Assembly (NCBI RefSeq): GCF_011398925.1
Contig: NZ_AP022842.1
Location: 2,654,001-2,718,000 of the forward strand
Length of the DNA: 64,000 nt
Direction of reading: 5' to 3'
From: Bacillus sp. KH172YL63
GTDB lineage: Bacteria > Bacillota > Bacilli > Bacillales > Bacillaceae_B
The translations under genes and the position numbers were made by a program. The notes beneath the pieces are model-generated. The model saw only the letters and a program-made list of their open reading frames with translations. It had not been told where the DNA came from and searched no databases. Below are positions 8,200 through 15,620 of the stretch, piece by piece (the stretch's first letter is position 1; each line of letters begins with the position of its first letter).

Positions 8200-8968
8200 C
8201 CTGCCCATTTCTAATCGTCAGGAGATGGGTTTCAGCTGGAGCCCCAAGTCTCAGTGGGATGGCAGTCGTGCCGTAACCGTTGCTTACTAATAGGGTGGTC
8301 TGGGGTAGAATTTCAAGTCTTCCTTTTTTATACATCCCCCAACCAAACAGTCGAATCTGTCCCCCATGTGTATGCCCGCTGAGCATAAGATCGATTCCAT
8401 CTTCTTTTTGTACTTGTTTTACCAGCCTCGGATCATGACTGATCAACAGATTGAATTTTCCGGGATCTGTTTCCCCGATTGCCTGTTGATAATCCGCTCG
8501 TTGAGTGCTGGCATCATCCACCCCGATCAGGTTGATTACCCCATTCCCAACGGGCACTTTCAATGATCCATTGACGATTTCTTTTATTCCCTTTTTTTTG
8601 AAGATTTGTCTCAATTTGCTCGTGTCGGTTTCATAATCGTTATTTCCCCACACGAAATACACGGGACCGATAGTCATAAGACGCTCCAGATTCTCTTCAA
8701 CTTTCGAAAACGGCACCCCTCTTTCAAGGAGGTCACCGCCTATGATGACCAAATCGGTCTTTCCTTTCACTTCTTTGATGACATCTTCTGAAATCTCCCG
8801 CTTATGTATATCTGAGATGAAAAACAGGGACAGCGGTGACATTTCCGGGGGAAAGCCCCCGAGAATCAACTCTTCCTTCTTAACCGTATTTCGACGTGCT
8901 TCATATATCATGATAAGAAGGAGAATGACTCCTCCTGCTAGTAATGAAATAATACTGAATTCAAGCAT
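8192..8968 (-). CDS. ypbG: YpbG-like membrane-anchored metallophosphoesterase
   Basis: A 258-aa calcineurin-like phosphoesterase with one N-terminal membrane helix (residues 2-22). Metal-binding motifs appear in order: FFISDIHKR (D-x-H), VIIGGDLLERG (GD), WGNNDYE (GN-D), LLISHDP and LSGHTHGGQIR (GHTH). YaeI/YpbG proteins of this kind are often annotated as phosphodiesterases; the substrate is unknown. AGGAGG precedes a double ATG; 8968 has the better spacing. The start overlaps the end of the upstream membrane-protein gene by 8 nt, so the two are probably co-transcribed. Confidence 0.88.
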   Translation of the reverse strand: MLEFSIISLLAGGVILLLIMIYEARRNTVKKEELILGGFPPEMSPLSLFFISDIHKREISEDVIKEVKGKTDLVIIGGDLLERGVPFSKVEENLERLMTIGPVYFVWGNNDYETDTSKLRQIFKKKGIKEIVNGSLKVPVGNGVINLIGVDDASTQRADYQQAIGETDPGKFNLLISHDPRLVKQVQKEDGIDLMLSGHTHGGQIRLFGWGMYKKGRLEILPQTTLLVSNGYGTTAIPLRLGAPAETHLLTIRNGQGL

Positions 8969-9344
8969 CATGGCCTCCTTGACGGCGGAAATCTAAAGAA
9001 ATGATACCATAAAAAAACGCTAAGCAGGAAAAAATCATCGTTTGCCACAGTCCGAGGGTGCATAGTATAGAAATCACGATGATATGGATGGGGACGAGCC
9101 ATAGTTCTTTATGTATTTTACCCCTCATCAGTCGGAGAATAGAAGAACATTCAATTTTGACCACATTCCCCTGAACCATCAATCCGCCCATGAAGGCAAG
9201 AGAAGCGGCAAAGAATTGAATCGGATTTAATACCAATTCGACGATGAATTCAGGTTCATTCACTTGTTCTTCCGCCGGAAACCAGGTGATGAACAGATAC
9301 CCTAACAGCAGCGTAAATAATAATTTCCAAACATGATTGAACAA
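8961..9344 (-). CDS. Small membrane protein of unknown function
   Basis: A 127-aa protein I do not recognise. Hydrophobic segments lie at about residues 5-20, 40-60 and 80-115. It has no charged catalytic motif and ends in a basic-acidic tail (DFRRQGGHDA). TTG at 9344 is the likely start: GGGAGG stands 8 nt before it, while the in-frame ATG at 9359 precedes that ribosome site. It overlaps ypbG by 8 nt, which suggests a two-gene operon with the phosphoesterase. Confidence 0.7.
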   Translation of the reverse strand: MFNHVWKLLFTLLLGYLFITWFPAEEQVNEPEFIVELVLNPIQFFAASLAFMGGLMVQGNVVKIECSSILRLMRGKIHKELWLVPIHIIVISILCTLGLWQTMIFSCLAFFYGIISLDFRRQGGHDA

Positions 9345-9403
9345 AAAAATCCCTCCCATAAATCTTATGAGAAGGATCAGTTTTCATACAGGATTTCATT
9401 CAA

Positions 9404-10039
9404 TTATTCATCTTCATGAATATCCAGGATGCGGAATCCGGATTTCTCCAATTTATTAAGGAACTTATCCATATTGTCCTTTTTTTCCACTTTGAGGACA
9501 ATGCGTCTCAGCAATTTATCTGTTTCATCAAACGTTACAAGCGAGATGACTGATTCGGAATACTGTTGGATGATATCCCCGAGACGGGCGATGCGCCCTT
9601 CGGTTTCTACAGAAGAAAACGCAATCCGCACTCCTTTTTGATCCATTCCGAATGCGCTTCTAAACTGGTCAAGCACATCAAATCGGGTGATGAGCCCAAG
9701 AAACTCATTTTGTTCCCCGACGACAGGCAGGATTGGTGAATCCTGCAATTCAATGAGTGCATTTTCAAATACATCTTTTTCCGTAATGAACTTATCTGTG
9801 TCGGCCAGTATGTCCCTCGCTTTCTTCTCTTTTAGGAATGCATCTTTCTCCATCCCGGAATGGAAGAAGCTTTGATAAATATTATAACGGGTCGCTACAC
9901 CTCTAAATTGATCATTCGAGAGGATGGGCACGCCATCAATTTTATGATGTTCAAGAACGTTTAGGGTTTTTTCGATTGAATCATTCTCATCGACCACATA
10001 GCATTTGTGTTTGGGTATCATGGCATTTTTTACAAACAT
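9404..10039 (-). CDS. CBS-pair and ACT-like domain protein (AcuB-like)
   Basis: A 211-aa protein with two CBS motifs (about residues 1-60, MFVKNAMIPKHKCYVV..., and 75-135, ending FLGLITRFDVLDQFR) and a C-terminal ACT-like region (about 140-208). The layout resembles AcuB of B. subtilis. CBS pairs usually bind adenine nucleotides and tune a partner; no partner is evident next to it. GAGGTGG precedes ATG. It is divergent from the cotJ operon. Confidence 0.75.
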   Translation of the reverse strand: MFVKNAMIPKHKCYVVDENDSIEKTLNVLEHHKIDGVPILSNDQFRGVATRYNIYQSFFHSGMEKDAFLKEKKARDILADTDKFITEKDVFENALIELQDSPILPVVGEQNEFLGLITRFDVLDQFRSAFGMDQKGVRIAFSSVETEGRIARLGDIIQQYSESVISLVTFDETDKLLRRIVLKVEKKDNMDKFLNKLEKSGFRILDIHEDE

Positions 10040-10242
10040 TTGACCACCTCATCATTAATATCATTCACATATATATTCAACATTTACACTGCATTTCCCT
10101 CTAATAATATGAATATATTTAGTTTGCATGTTCCCATTCTTCCATTCATATGTTGTTACGAAGGATTTTGTATCTGAAGGGTTGAGTGATGCACCTGCTC
10201 TATTAACCATGTATGTATGCCTTTAACAAAGGAGGGATTTCT

Positions 10243-10464
10243 TTGACTGAGTTCTATAAGGATTATTACCCGTACGTGAGCCCATTCGATCCTTGTAAGC
10301 CGATTACCCGGAAGGTTTATTCAACTCCCCCGAACCTTTATTTGGGCTTCCAGCCGCCAAACCTGGAGCAATATTCACCGAAGGAGGCATTACAAAAAGG
10401 AACACTGTGGAAAGTGTTTTACGACCCGTATTACAGTCCATACGAAAAAATGAAGGGAGACTAA
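10243..10464 (+). CDS. cotJA: CotJA, spore coat protein
   Basis: A 73-aa Tyr/Pro-rich protein (FYKDYYPYVSPFDPC..., PPNLYLGFQPPNLEQY) of the CotJA family, needed for assembly of CotJC into the coat. TTG at 10243 is the start, with AAAGGAGG seven nt upstream; a 10-codon N-terminal extension to 10213 has no ribosome site. First gene of cotJABC, separated from cotJB by 6 nt. In B. subtilis the operon is transcribed by sigma-E in the mother cell; no clear sigma-E promoter was found here. Confidence 0.88.
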   Translation: MTEFYKDYYPYVSPFDPCKPITRKVYSTPPNLYLGFQPPNLEQYSPKEALQKGTLWKVFYDPYYSPYEKMKGD

Positions 10465-10470
10465 ACGGCC

Positions 10471-10731
10471 ATGAAACAACTCCCCCCACATTATTATGAA
10501 GTGTTGGAAGAACTGCAGGCGGTGGATTTCGTCATAGTCGATCTCACCCTCTATCTGGATACCCATCCTGAAGACTATGAAGCAATCTCCCAATACAATA
10601 TGTACATCAAGACTCGAAAGCAAATCAAAAAGAAATTCGAAAAGGAATTCGGGCCATTGACCCACTATGGGTATAGCTACTCCAACTATCCCTGGGACTG
10701 GAAGGATGCCCCTTGGCCATGGCAAGTATAA
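10471..10731 (+). CDS. cotJB: CotJB, spore coat protein
   Basis: An 86-aa protein of the CotJB family. It begins with an amphipathic helix (YYEVLEELQAVDFVIVDL), has a short Lys-rich helix and ends in the aromatic tail SNYPWDWKDAPWPWQV. The small size and the position between cotJA and cotJC with tight spacing identify it. It acts with CotJA and CotJC in the inner coat; no enzymatic role is known. Confidence 0.88.
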   Translation: MKQLPPHYYEVLEELQAVDFVIVDLTLYLDTHPEDYEAISQYNMYIKTRKQIKKKFEKEFGPLTHYGYSYSNYPWDWKDAPWPWQV

Positions 10732-10752
10732 GCATGAAGGAGGTATAAAAAT

Positions 10753-11322
10753 ATGTGGGTGTACGAGAAGAAGCTGCAATATCCCGTCAGAGTGAGTACA
10801 TGCAACCCGAAATTAGCGAAATTCCTTATTGAACAATACGGCGGTGCCGACGGAGAGCTTGCCGCAGCGCTCCGATACCTCAATCAACGATATTCGATTC
10901 CTGATAAAGTAATCGGGCTGCTAACGGATATTGGTACAGAAGAATTTGCTCATCTTGAAATGATCGCAACGATGGTTTATAAGTTAATCAAAGACGCCAC
11001 TCCACAGCAGATGAAAGATGCAGGACTTGACCCCCATTATGTGAACCATGATGGCGCGATCTTCTATCAAAATGCAGCAGGTGTACCTTTTACCACTGCC
11101 TATATTGCAGCTAAAGGGGATCCGATTGCAGACCTTTACGAAGACATCGCTGCCGAAGAAAAAGCCAGGGCAACGTATCAGTGGATCATTAATATGAGCG
11201 ATGACCCTGACCTGAATGATGGTTTACGCTTTTTAAGAGAACGTGAGATCATCCATTCCCAGCGGTTCCGGGAAGCAGTTGAAATCCTGAAGGAAGAGAG
11301 AGACAGAAAAGTATTCTTCTAA
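10753..11322 (+). CDS. cotJC: CotJC, manganese-catalase-like coat protein
   Basis: A 189-aa member of the Mn-catalase family found in spore coats. The di-manganese ligand helices are visible: EEFAHLEM (E-x-x-H) near residue 60, and AEEKAR with REREIIHSQRF (E...H) towards the C-terminus. The protein probably removes hydrogen peroxide at the coat; activity has been proposed for the family but cannot be read from sequence. GAAGGAGG precedes ATG. Last gene of cotJABC. Confidence 0.93.
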   Translation: MWVYEKKLQYPVRVSTCNPKLAKFLIEQYGGADGELAAALRYLNQRYSIPDKVIGLLTDIGTEEFAHLEMIATMVYKLIKDATPQQMKDAGLDPHYVNHDGAIFYQNAAGVPFTTAYIAAKGDPIADLYEDIAAEEKARATYQWIINMSDDPDLNDGLRFLREREIIHSQRFREAVEILKEERDRKVFF

Positions 11323-11410
11323 ATCATCCTGCATATTCAGGCACATCGGCCAAAAGGTCCCACAATCTTGTCGGGCCCTGCTGCCATGGGCCTTTATTTG
11401 CTTTCATACA

Positions 11411-11860
11411 TTATTTCGATACATGAAAAAGATTGATGTCCCATTCTTTTTTCAACATCTCGAATACCTGATGCCTTTTTTTCCACGCATCTTCTTTCCA
11501 CAGATCCTTGCTTCGGTCGATGACCTCACATCTTAACGCATGAAATTCCTTCTCTTTTTTTTCTTTCTTTTCATACAGAATCTTTGTCATCCCGAATAGT
11601 CCAACAAGTCCCAGCATCAGCAATAGATGCAGAGAATTGGACACAAATGCAGAAAACATCGCTGCAAAGGAATAAGAATAGGGTTCGAGAACTTGCTTCA
11701 TGAGATAATATAGAAGAAAGAATGATGAAAAAATCGTTCCCCATAAAGAATAAAGATGATTGGCTTTCGCCTTTTCAAATGATTGTTTCTTCTCTATCAG
11801 ATTATGTAGCATTTGTCCCGTCGCTTGATCCGTCCATTCTCCGAAATCCTGTATCTTCAT
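11411..11860 (-). CDS. ypbF: YpbF (DUF2663) membrane protein
   Basis: A 149-aa protein with two membrane segments (about residues 42-60 and 72-95) followed by the charged block EKKEKKEKEFHALRCEVID, the hallmark of YpbF/DUF2663. Function unknown. ATG at 11860 has AAGGAGG eight nt upstream. In B. subtilis ypbF sits between ypbE and ypbG; here the cotJ operon and CBS gene lie on one side, and the glycosyltransferase, phosphatase and MITE on the other. Confidence 0.83.
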   Translation of the reverse strand: MKIQDFGEWTDQATGQMLHNLIEKKQSFEKAKANHLYSLWGTIFSSFFLLYYLMKQVLEPYSYSFAAMFSAFVSNSLHLLLMLGLVGLFGMTKILYEKKEKKEKEFHALRCEVIDRSKDLWKEDAWKKRHQVFEMLKKEWDINLFHVSK

Positions 11861-11925
11861 CCCCACCGCCTCCTTTCTTCCCTATATTGTATGGACTTGT
11901 CCATGATGATAGACTAGCAAACATA

Positions 11926-11954
11926 AAAAAAGGACCTGGAAAGATCCTTTTTAG
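11926..11954 (-). terminator. Terminator of the glycosyltransferase gene
   Basis: AAAAAGGATC / GGTCCTTTTTTT stem-loop with a T tail on the minus strand, 45 nt after the glycosyltransferase stop. Confidence 0.7.
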
Positions 11955-11997
11955 GAATTGCCTCATATGACCTGATTCTCGAAATCCCAGTATGGAA

Positions 11998-13143
11998 TTA
12001 GCCAAGCATTTGTTTTTGTTTATAGACATGGCTGACTTCCGAGAATTCTTCGACGAGCTGGTCAAAGATCTGCTCCCATGACTGTTGCCTGGCCATTTGA
12101 AGGGACTTCATTCGCAGATAGCCGATTCTGTCTTCCCTGAGCACTTCTGTGATATGCTGAATGAATGACTCGGCACGATGCGCTTTCGCTATCATCCCTG
12201 TCTGATTATGTTCAACGATCGTTGTCACTCCACCTTTATCGGCCACCACCGCCGGCAAGCCTGATGCAAAAGCCTCTAATATAACATTTCCAAACGTCTC
12301 AGATGCAGAAGGAAACACAAACAAGTCTGAGGATGCATACACCTCTGCCAACCCCTCACCTGTGAGATATCCCGTAAAGATGACACCTTCCCCTTTTGTT
12401 TTGTCCATCAGTTCCTGTTTCATTGGACCATCCCCAACGATGACCCACTGAACTTGATTCTTCATGTTTTCAGGAAGGTTTTTGATAGTTTTTTCAAGTG
12501 TTTCTAAATCTTTTTCAGGAGCGAGGCGCCCGACATAAAGGAGGATGTATTTCTTCATAATTTTCCATTTCTCTCTGAAGGCAGGACTTCTTTTCACAGG
12601 GGAAAACACTTCACAATCGACTCCCCTCCCCCAAATGGACAAATCAGTGAACCCTTGGTTGATTAGATGCTGCTTCGTTTCTTCTGATGGGACAAAAATA
12701 CGGTCTGCCTGGGAATAAAACCATTTTATATATTTCGATAACAAAGGAGATACCCACATCATTTTATAATAGTTCAAATACATATCGAAATGAGTATGAT
12801 ACGAGGCGACGAGGGGAAGATTCATCTTCTTCGCTGCCCGGATACCGAACAGGCCCATCGAGAGCGGGGTTGTAACATGGATAAGCGTCGGGGAAAAATC
12901 ATTCAGCTGTTTTACAATCGTCTTGGGATTGGCAACGGCCGTCCGGCATTCTGGATACAGAAAAAAAGGGAAGCTGGTAAATGAATGCACATTCGGGTAG
13001 GATTCTTTTTTATCCTGAAGATCCGGGACAAACACTTTGTATGGGATCCTCCGTTTTTCATAATGGTCTGTTAACCTTTTCAACGTTCTGGCCACTCCAT
13101 TCACCTGCGGGTGGTACGTATCAGAAAAAAGCGCTACTCTCAC
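11998..13143 (-). CDS. Glycosyltransferase family 4 (GT-B fold)
   Basis: A 381-aa retaining glycosyltransferase. The N-terminal SDTYHPQVNGVART motif resembles glycosyltransferases that act on lipid acceptors. The C-terminal donor domain has YVGRLAPEKDL, IVGDGPM and the SASETFGNVILEAFASGLP block with the ExxxxxE motif. No membrane segments or signal peptide; it is cytoplasmic or peripheral. GTG at 13143 has the best-spaced GGGGGAG; two ATGs (13149, 13146) lie too close to it. The PAP2 phosphatase gene is 50 nt upstream on the same strand, so a joint role in glycolipid or undecaprenyl-lipid metabolism is possible. Acceptor and sugar are unknown. Confidence 0.85.
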   Translation of the reverse strand: MRVALFSDTYHPQVNGVARTLKRLTDHYEKRRIPYKVFVPDLQDKKESYPNVHSFTSFPFFLYPECRTAVANPKTIVKQLNDFSPTLIHVTTPLSMGLFGIRAAKKMNLPLVASYHTHFDMYLNYYKMMWVSPLLSKYIKWFYSQADRIFVPSEETKQHLINQGFTDLSIWGRGVDCEVFSPVKRSPAFREKWKIMKKYILLYVGRLAPEKDLETLEKTIKNLPENMKNQVQWVIVGDGPMKQELMDKTKGEGVIFTGYLTGEGLAEVYASSDLFVFPSASETFGNVILEAFASGLPAVVADKGGVTTIVEHNQTGMIAKAHRAESFIQHITEVLREDRIGYLRMKSLQMARQQSWEQIFDQLVEEFSEVSHVYKQKQMLG

Positions 13144-13192
13144 CATCATCTCCCCCTTCTAAGCTTGCTTTCGTGCGTTTGAACGGTTGGAT

Positions 13193-13720
13193 TTACAGCA
13201 TGAACCACATCACACTTAAGGTTGTCACACATGCAAGAAACGCTCCTGCCACTACATCTGAAGGGTAATGCACACCAAGGACGACCCTCGAATACCCGAC
13301 AAGTGAGCTCATGATAAAGAGGATGAGCATGCTGGCAGGGAAGTGGACCATAAAGGGTATGGTGACTGAAAATATGGCAGTCGAATGACCCGACGGGAAT
13401 GAATGATCTTTAAATTCATATCCATGCAAAATCGCGTCTGGCAGCTTGATATAAGGGCGTATTCTCCTGACCATCCTTTTGATCATTGCCATAAGGATAT
13501 GACTGAAGGTCAGTGAAATCATGGCGACCACCACTGTTTTTTGGATTGAGGTGAAATATTGACTGAAAATGAATAGGCACAGCATGGCAGAAACCGTTGC
13601 CCGTGCCCCTCCCAGGTGAGTGACATAACCAAAAAATGATCTGAATAACTGTCTGCTTCCATTGATTCTGTAAAACAACGAGTCGTCCATCTGTCTAAAC
13701 CGGGTCATCATTCTGTCCAT
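13193..13720 (-). CDS. PAP2-family membrane lipid phosphatase
   Basis: A 175-aa integral membrane phosphatase. All three signature motifs are present: KRMVRRIRP (K-x6-RP), FPSGHS (PSGH) and SRVVLGVHYPSD (SR-x5-H-x3-D). Such enzymes dephosphorylate undecaprenyl pyrophosphate or phosphatidylglycerophosphate outside the membrane; which one cannot be decided. AAAGGAG precedes ATG at 13720. It is upstream of, and probably co-transcribed with, the glycosyltransferase. Confidence 0.88.
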   Translation of the reverse strand: MDRMMTRFRQMDDSLFYRINGSRQLFRSFFGYVTHLGGARATVSAMLCLFIFSQYFTSIQKTVVVAMISLTFSHILMAMIKRMVRRIRPYIKLPDAILHGYEFKDHSFPSGHSTAIFSVTIPFMVHFPASMLILFIMSSLVGYSRVVLGVHYPSDVVAGAFLACVTTLSVMWFML

Positions 13721-13856
13721 CCAACTCTCTCCTTTCCTATTCAAGACCACTTGAGACCATTATAAAATTTGTTTGTTACGCTTCTTATAATGGAATGTAA
13801 ATGTTTCTGGATAATGTTGAAAAGGATTTGTAAAAGGGGTTGAATCTATAATAAAA

Positions 13857-14218
13857 AGGCTCTTTTCGTATAGATTGTTGCTATTATTAGACATTAATGT
13901 GAGCATCTTCGGAAATTTGAGACTGTGGAATAATAAAATTGCCATATTAATGAATCAAGGGTAATGTACTTCATTGACGTTGATCACTACTCTTCAGAAG
14001 ATGAATAAGCAGTTAAATCAGTGAATTTTCGGTTTTTACCTTCGATGGTTGATTGGAGCGGAAGATGCTCGACTCCTGCGGGAACTGATGGACAGGTGAG
14101 ACCCCGCAGGACGAAGTCCGAGGAGGCTCACCGCCAGCCCCGCGGAAAGCGAGCATCTGTAGCGGAAATCAACCGCACCTCGCTTGTTTATAAGCCACAA
14201 TGTTTACGAAAACAGCCA
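13857..14218. mobile_element. MITE-like nested palindrome, copy 1
   Basis: About 362 bp bounded by imperfect terminal inverted repeats: GGCTcTTTTCGTAtAgATTG at the left, and GGCTgTTTTCGTAaAcATTG read from the right end inwards. A 128-nt GC-rich core (14047-14174) folds back on itself with GGTTGATT/AATCAACC, GATGCTCG/CGAGCATC, GGTGAG/CTCACC and an apical GGAC-GAA-GTCC. An inverted second copy is at 44704-45063. No transposase frame is present, so mobilisation in trans is inferred. The right end abuts the T-tract of the ypbE terminator. Short open frames in it are not genes. Confidence 0.8.
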
Positions 14219-14272
14219 AAAAAAAGAAAACCGAACAATCGACATTCATAAAAGAATGGCGCATTGGTTCGG
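14218..14272 (-). terminator. Terminator of ypbE
   Basis: Stem arms 14230-14246 and 14253-14271 (CCGAAC...GTTCGG ends) followed on the minus strand by TTTTCTTTTTTTT, which runs straight into the MITE-like element. Confidence 0.8.
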
Positions 14273-14353
14273 ATTTCTTCTGGTTTGTTTACGTATTCAT
14301 CAAATACACAGACATCTCTGGAGGATGTGACTGACTGCTAAATCACAGGCAGC

Positions 14354-15019
14354 TTACTGATCCAACGGGATTTCCAATACTTGTCCAGTTTGGATTTCAT
14401 TATCCTGGATTTTATTCCACTCTTTAATTCGGTCCACTCCTTCAGGAGAATGGTAGTAATTCATAGCAATTCGGTAGAGGGTTTCCTGAGGCTTTACAGT
14501 ATGATAGGCGATTTTGTATTCCGGTTCAGCCTCAGGCTCCTTTTTCTCCTCTTCCTTTGGCTTCTCTTCCTGACCAGCAGGGGCGGCAGCTGGTTTTTCG
14601 TTCTTTCCGCCTGCTGCGGAAGGAGTACCGGTACTTTTTTCTTTTTCAGCGTGGGTGTCAGGCGGCTCTTGTTTTGCTGAATCCGGTGCTTCTTCACTTT
14701 CTTCAGGTTCAGGATCATTTTGATCATAATCAACTTCCACAACGCCGCCTGCTTCATCGGCTATGTCAAACAGCGGTTCGCTTCGATTATCAAAATAAGA
14801 ATATATGCTAAATACAGTCAAAGGCAGCAGAATAAAAAATATCAGCAGCATGCTGATTAATGGATGTTTCAGCTTCCATTTATTCTTTTTCTGTTTTTCT
14901 CTGTGCAATTCACTTCTTGGAGGAAGCGGTTCCCTTTTTCTTGACGGCTCTTCGACTGGAGTCCGTTCAATTTTTTTCTTTAGTTTCGCAGCTTGATCTC
15001 GATATGGGTCTTTACTCAT
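14354..15019 (-). CDS. ypbE: YpbE, LysM-domain membrane protein
   Basis: A 221-aa protein: a charged cytoplasmic N-terminus (1-50), one membrane helix (about 51-72), a Glu/Lys/Pro-rich low-complexity spacer (about 90-165) and a C-terminal LysM domain (YHTVKPQETLYRIAMNYYHS...GQVLEIP) that would bind peptidoglycan. No catalytic domain. Its start overlaps ypbD by 8 nt, so it ends the ypbB-recS-ypbD-ypbE run as in B. subtilis. Confidence 0.88.
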   Translation of the reverse strand: MSKDPYRDQAAKLKKKIERTPVEEPSRKREPLPPRSELHREKQKKNKWKLKHPLISMLLIFFILLPLTVFSIYSYFDNRSEPLFDIADEAGGVVEVDYDQNDPEPEESEEAPDSAKQEPPDTHAEKEKSTGTPSAAGGKNEKPAAAPAGQEEKPKEEEKKEPEAEPEYKIAYHTVKPQETLYRIAMNYYHSPEGVDRIKEWNKIQDNEIQTGQVLEIPLDQ

Positions 15020-15620
15020 GAGACATCCCTTCTTTACTTCCCTGTCTTCCTTTCTTACGCATATACAATCCTAGTAAGAAATCGATAACAAAGTGCATGA
15101 TGATGGTTACAGCTAAATTACCCGTTTGCTTGTAAATGAAACCGATCCAAAAGCTTAACAGGACAATATTGATGATCAAAAACCAATGGGCCCAATACCT
15201 GAAATGGATGATGGCAAAAATCAAACTTGATAGGATCAATCCAAAATGAAATTGCAGAACACCCCTGAATAATATCTCTTCACTCACACTGATGAAAAAA
15301 GCCAGAAGTGCGATTTCCCCAATGCTTCTGTTCGTGAATATCCGGGCATTCACCCCTCCATCGTCGTAATAATCAGGGGGTAATGTCTTCATCAATAATA
15401 AATCGATCAAGACAATGACCAATCCACTCCCGAGACCTACGGTGAGCATGGCGGGGGATAAACGGAATTGTCCGAGAAACTCTGACCAGCTATCAAATAA
15501 AAATATACCCAATCCAAAGGCAATCGTTAATAGTACTATTTGCGTAAAATACAAATGAAACGTTAATTGCTTCTTAGAAAGTTGTTGAATGATTTCTCCT
15601 TGTTTCTTCATCGTTACCAC
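15012..15620 (-). CDS. ypbD: YpbD, CPBP/CAAX-like membrane protease
   Basis: A 202-aa, six-helix membrane protein of the CPBP (Abi) family. The motif EEILFRG (glutamates of the active site) near residue 113 and the later histidine-bearing segments FAIIHFRYW and MHFVIDF are present. Related proteins are intramembrane proteases; the substrate is unknown. The frame opens with GTG directly after the recS stop; ATG at 15611 is an alternative three codons in. It lies between recS and ypbE in one operon. Confidence 0.87.
   Translation of the reverse strand: MVTMKKQGEIIQQLSKKQLTFHLYFTQIVLLTIAFGLGIFLFDSWSEFLGQFRLSPAMLTVGLGSGLVIVLIDLLLMKTLPPDYYDDGGVNARIFTNRSIGEIALLAFFISVSEEILFRGVLQFHFGLILSSLIFAIIHFRYWAHWFLIINIVLLSFWIGFIYKQTGNLAVTIIMHFVIDFLLGLYMRKKGRQGSKEGMSHE

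Noticed and set aside
10100..10160. Sigma-E promoter of cotJABC
   Set aside because: GAATATATT could serve as a -35, but no acceptable CATACAnT follows at 13-15 nt.
13760..13945. Similar short open frames at 13760-13945 and 44942-45133, suggesting a small conserved protein
   Set aside because: The similarity is due to the inverted MITE-like copies; they lack ribosome sites and one continues into a terminator.
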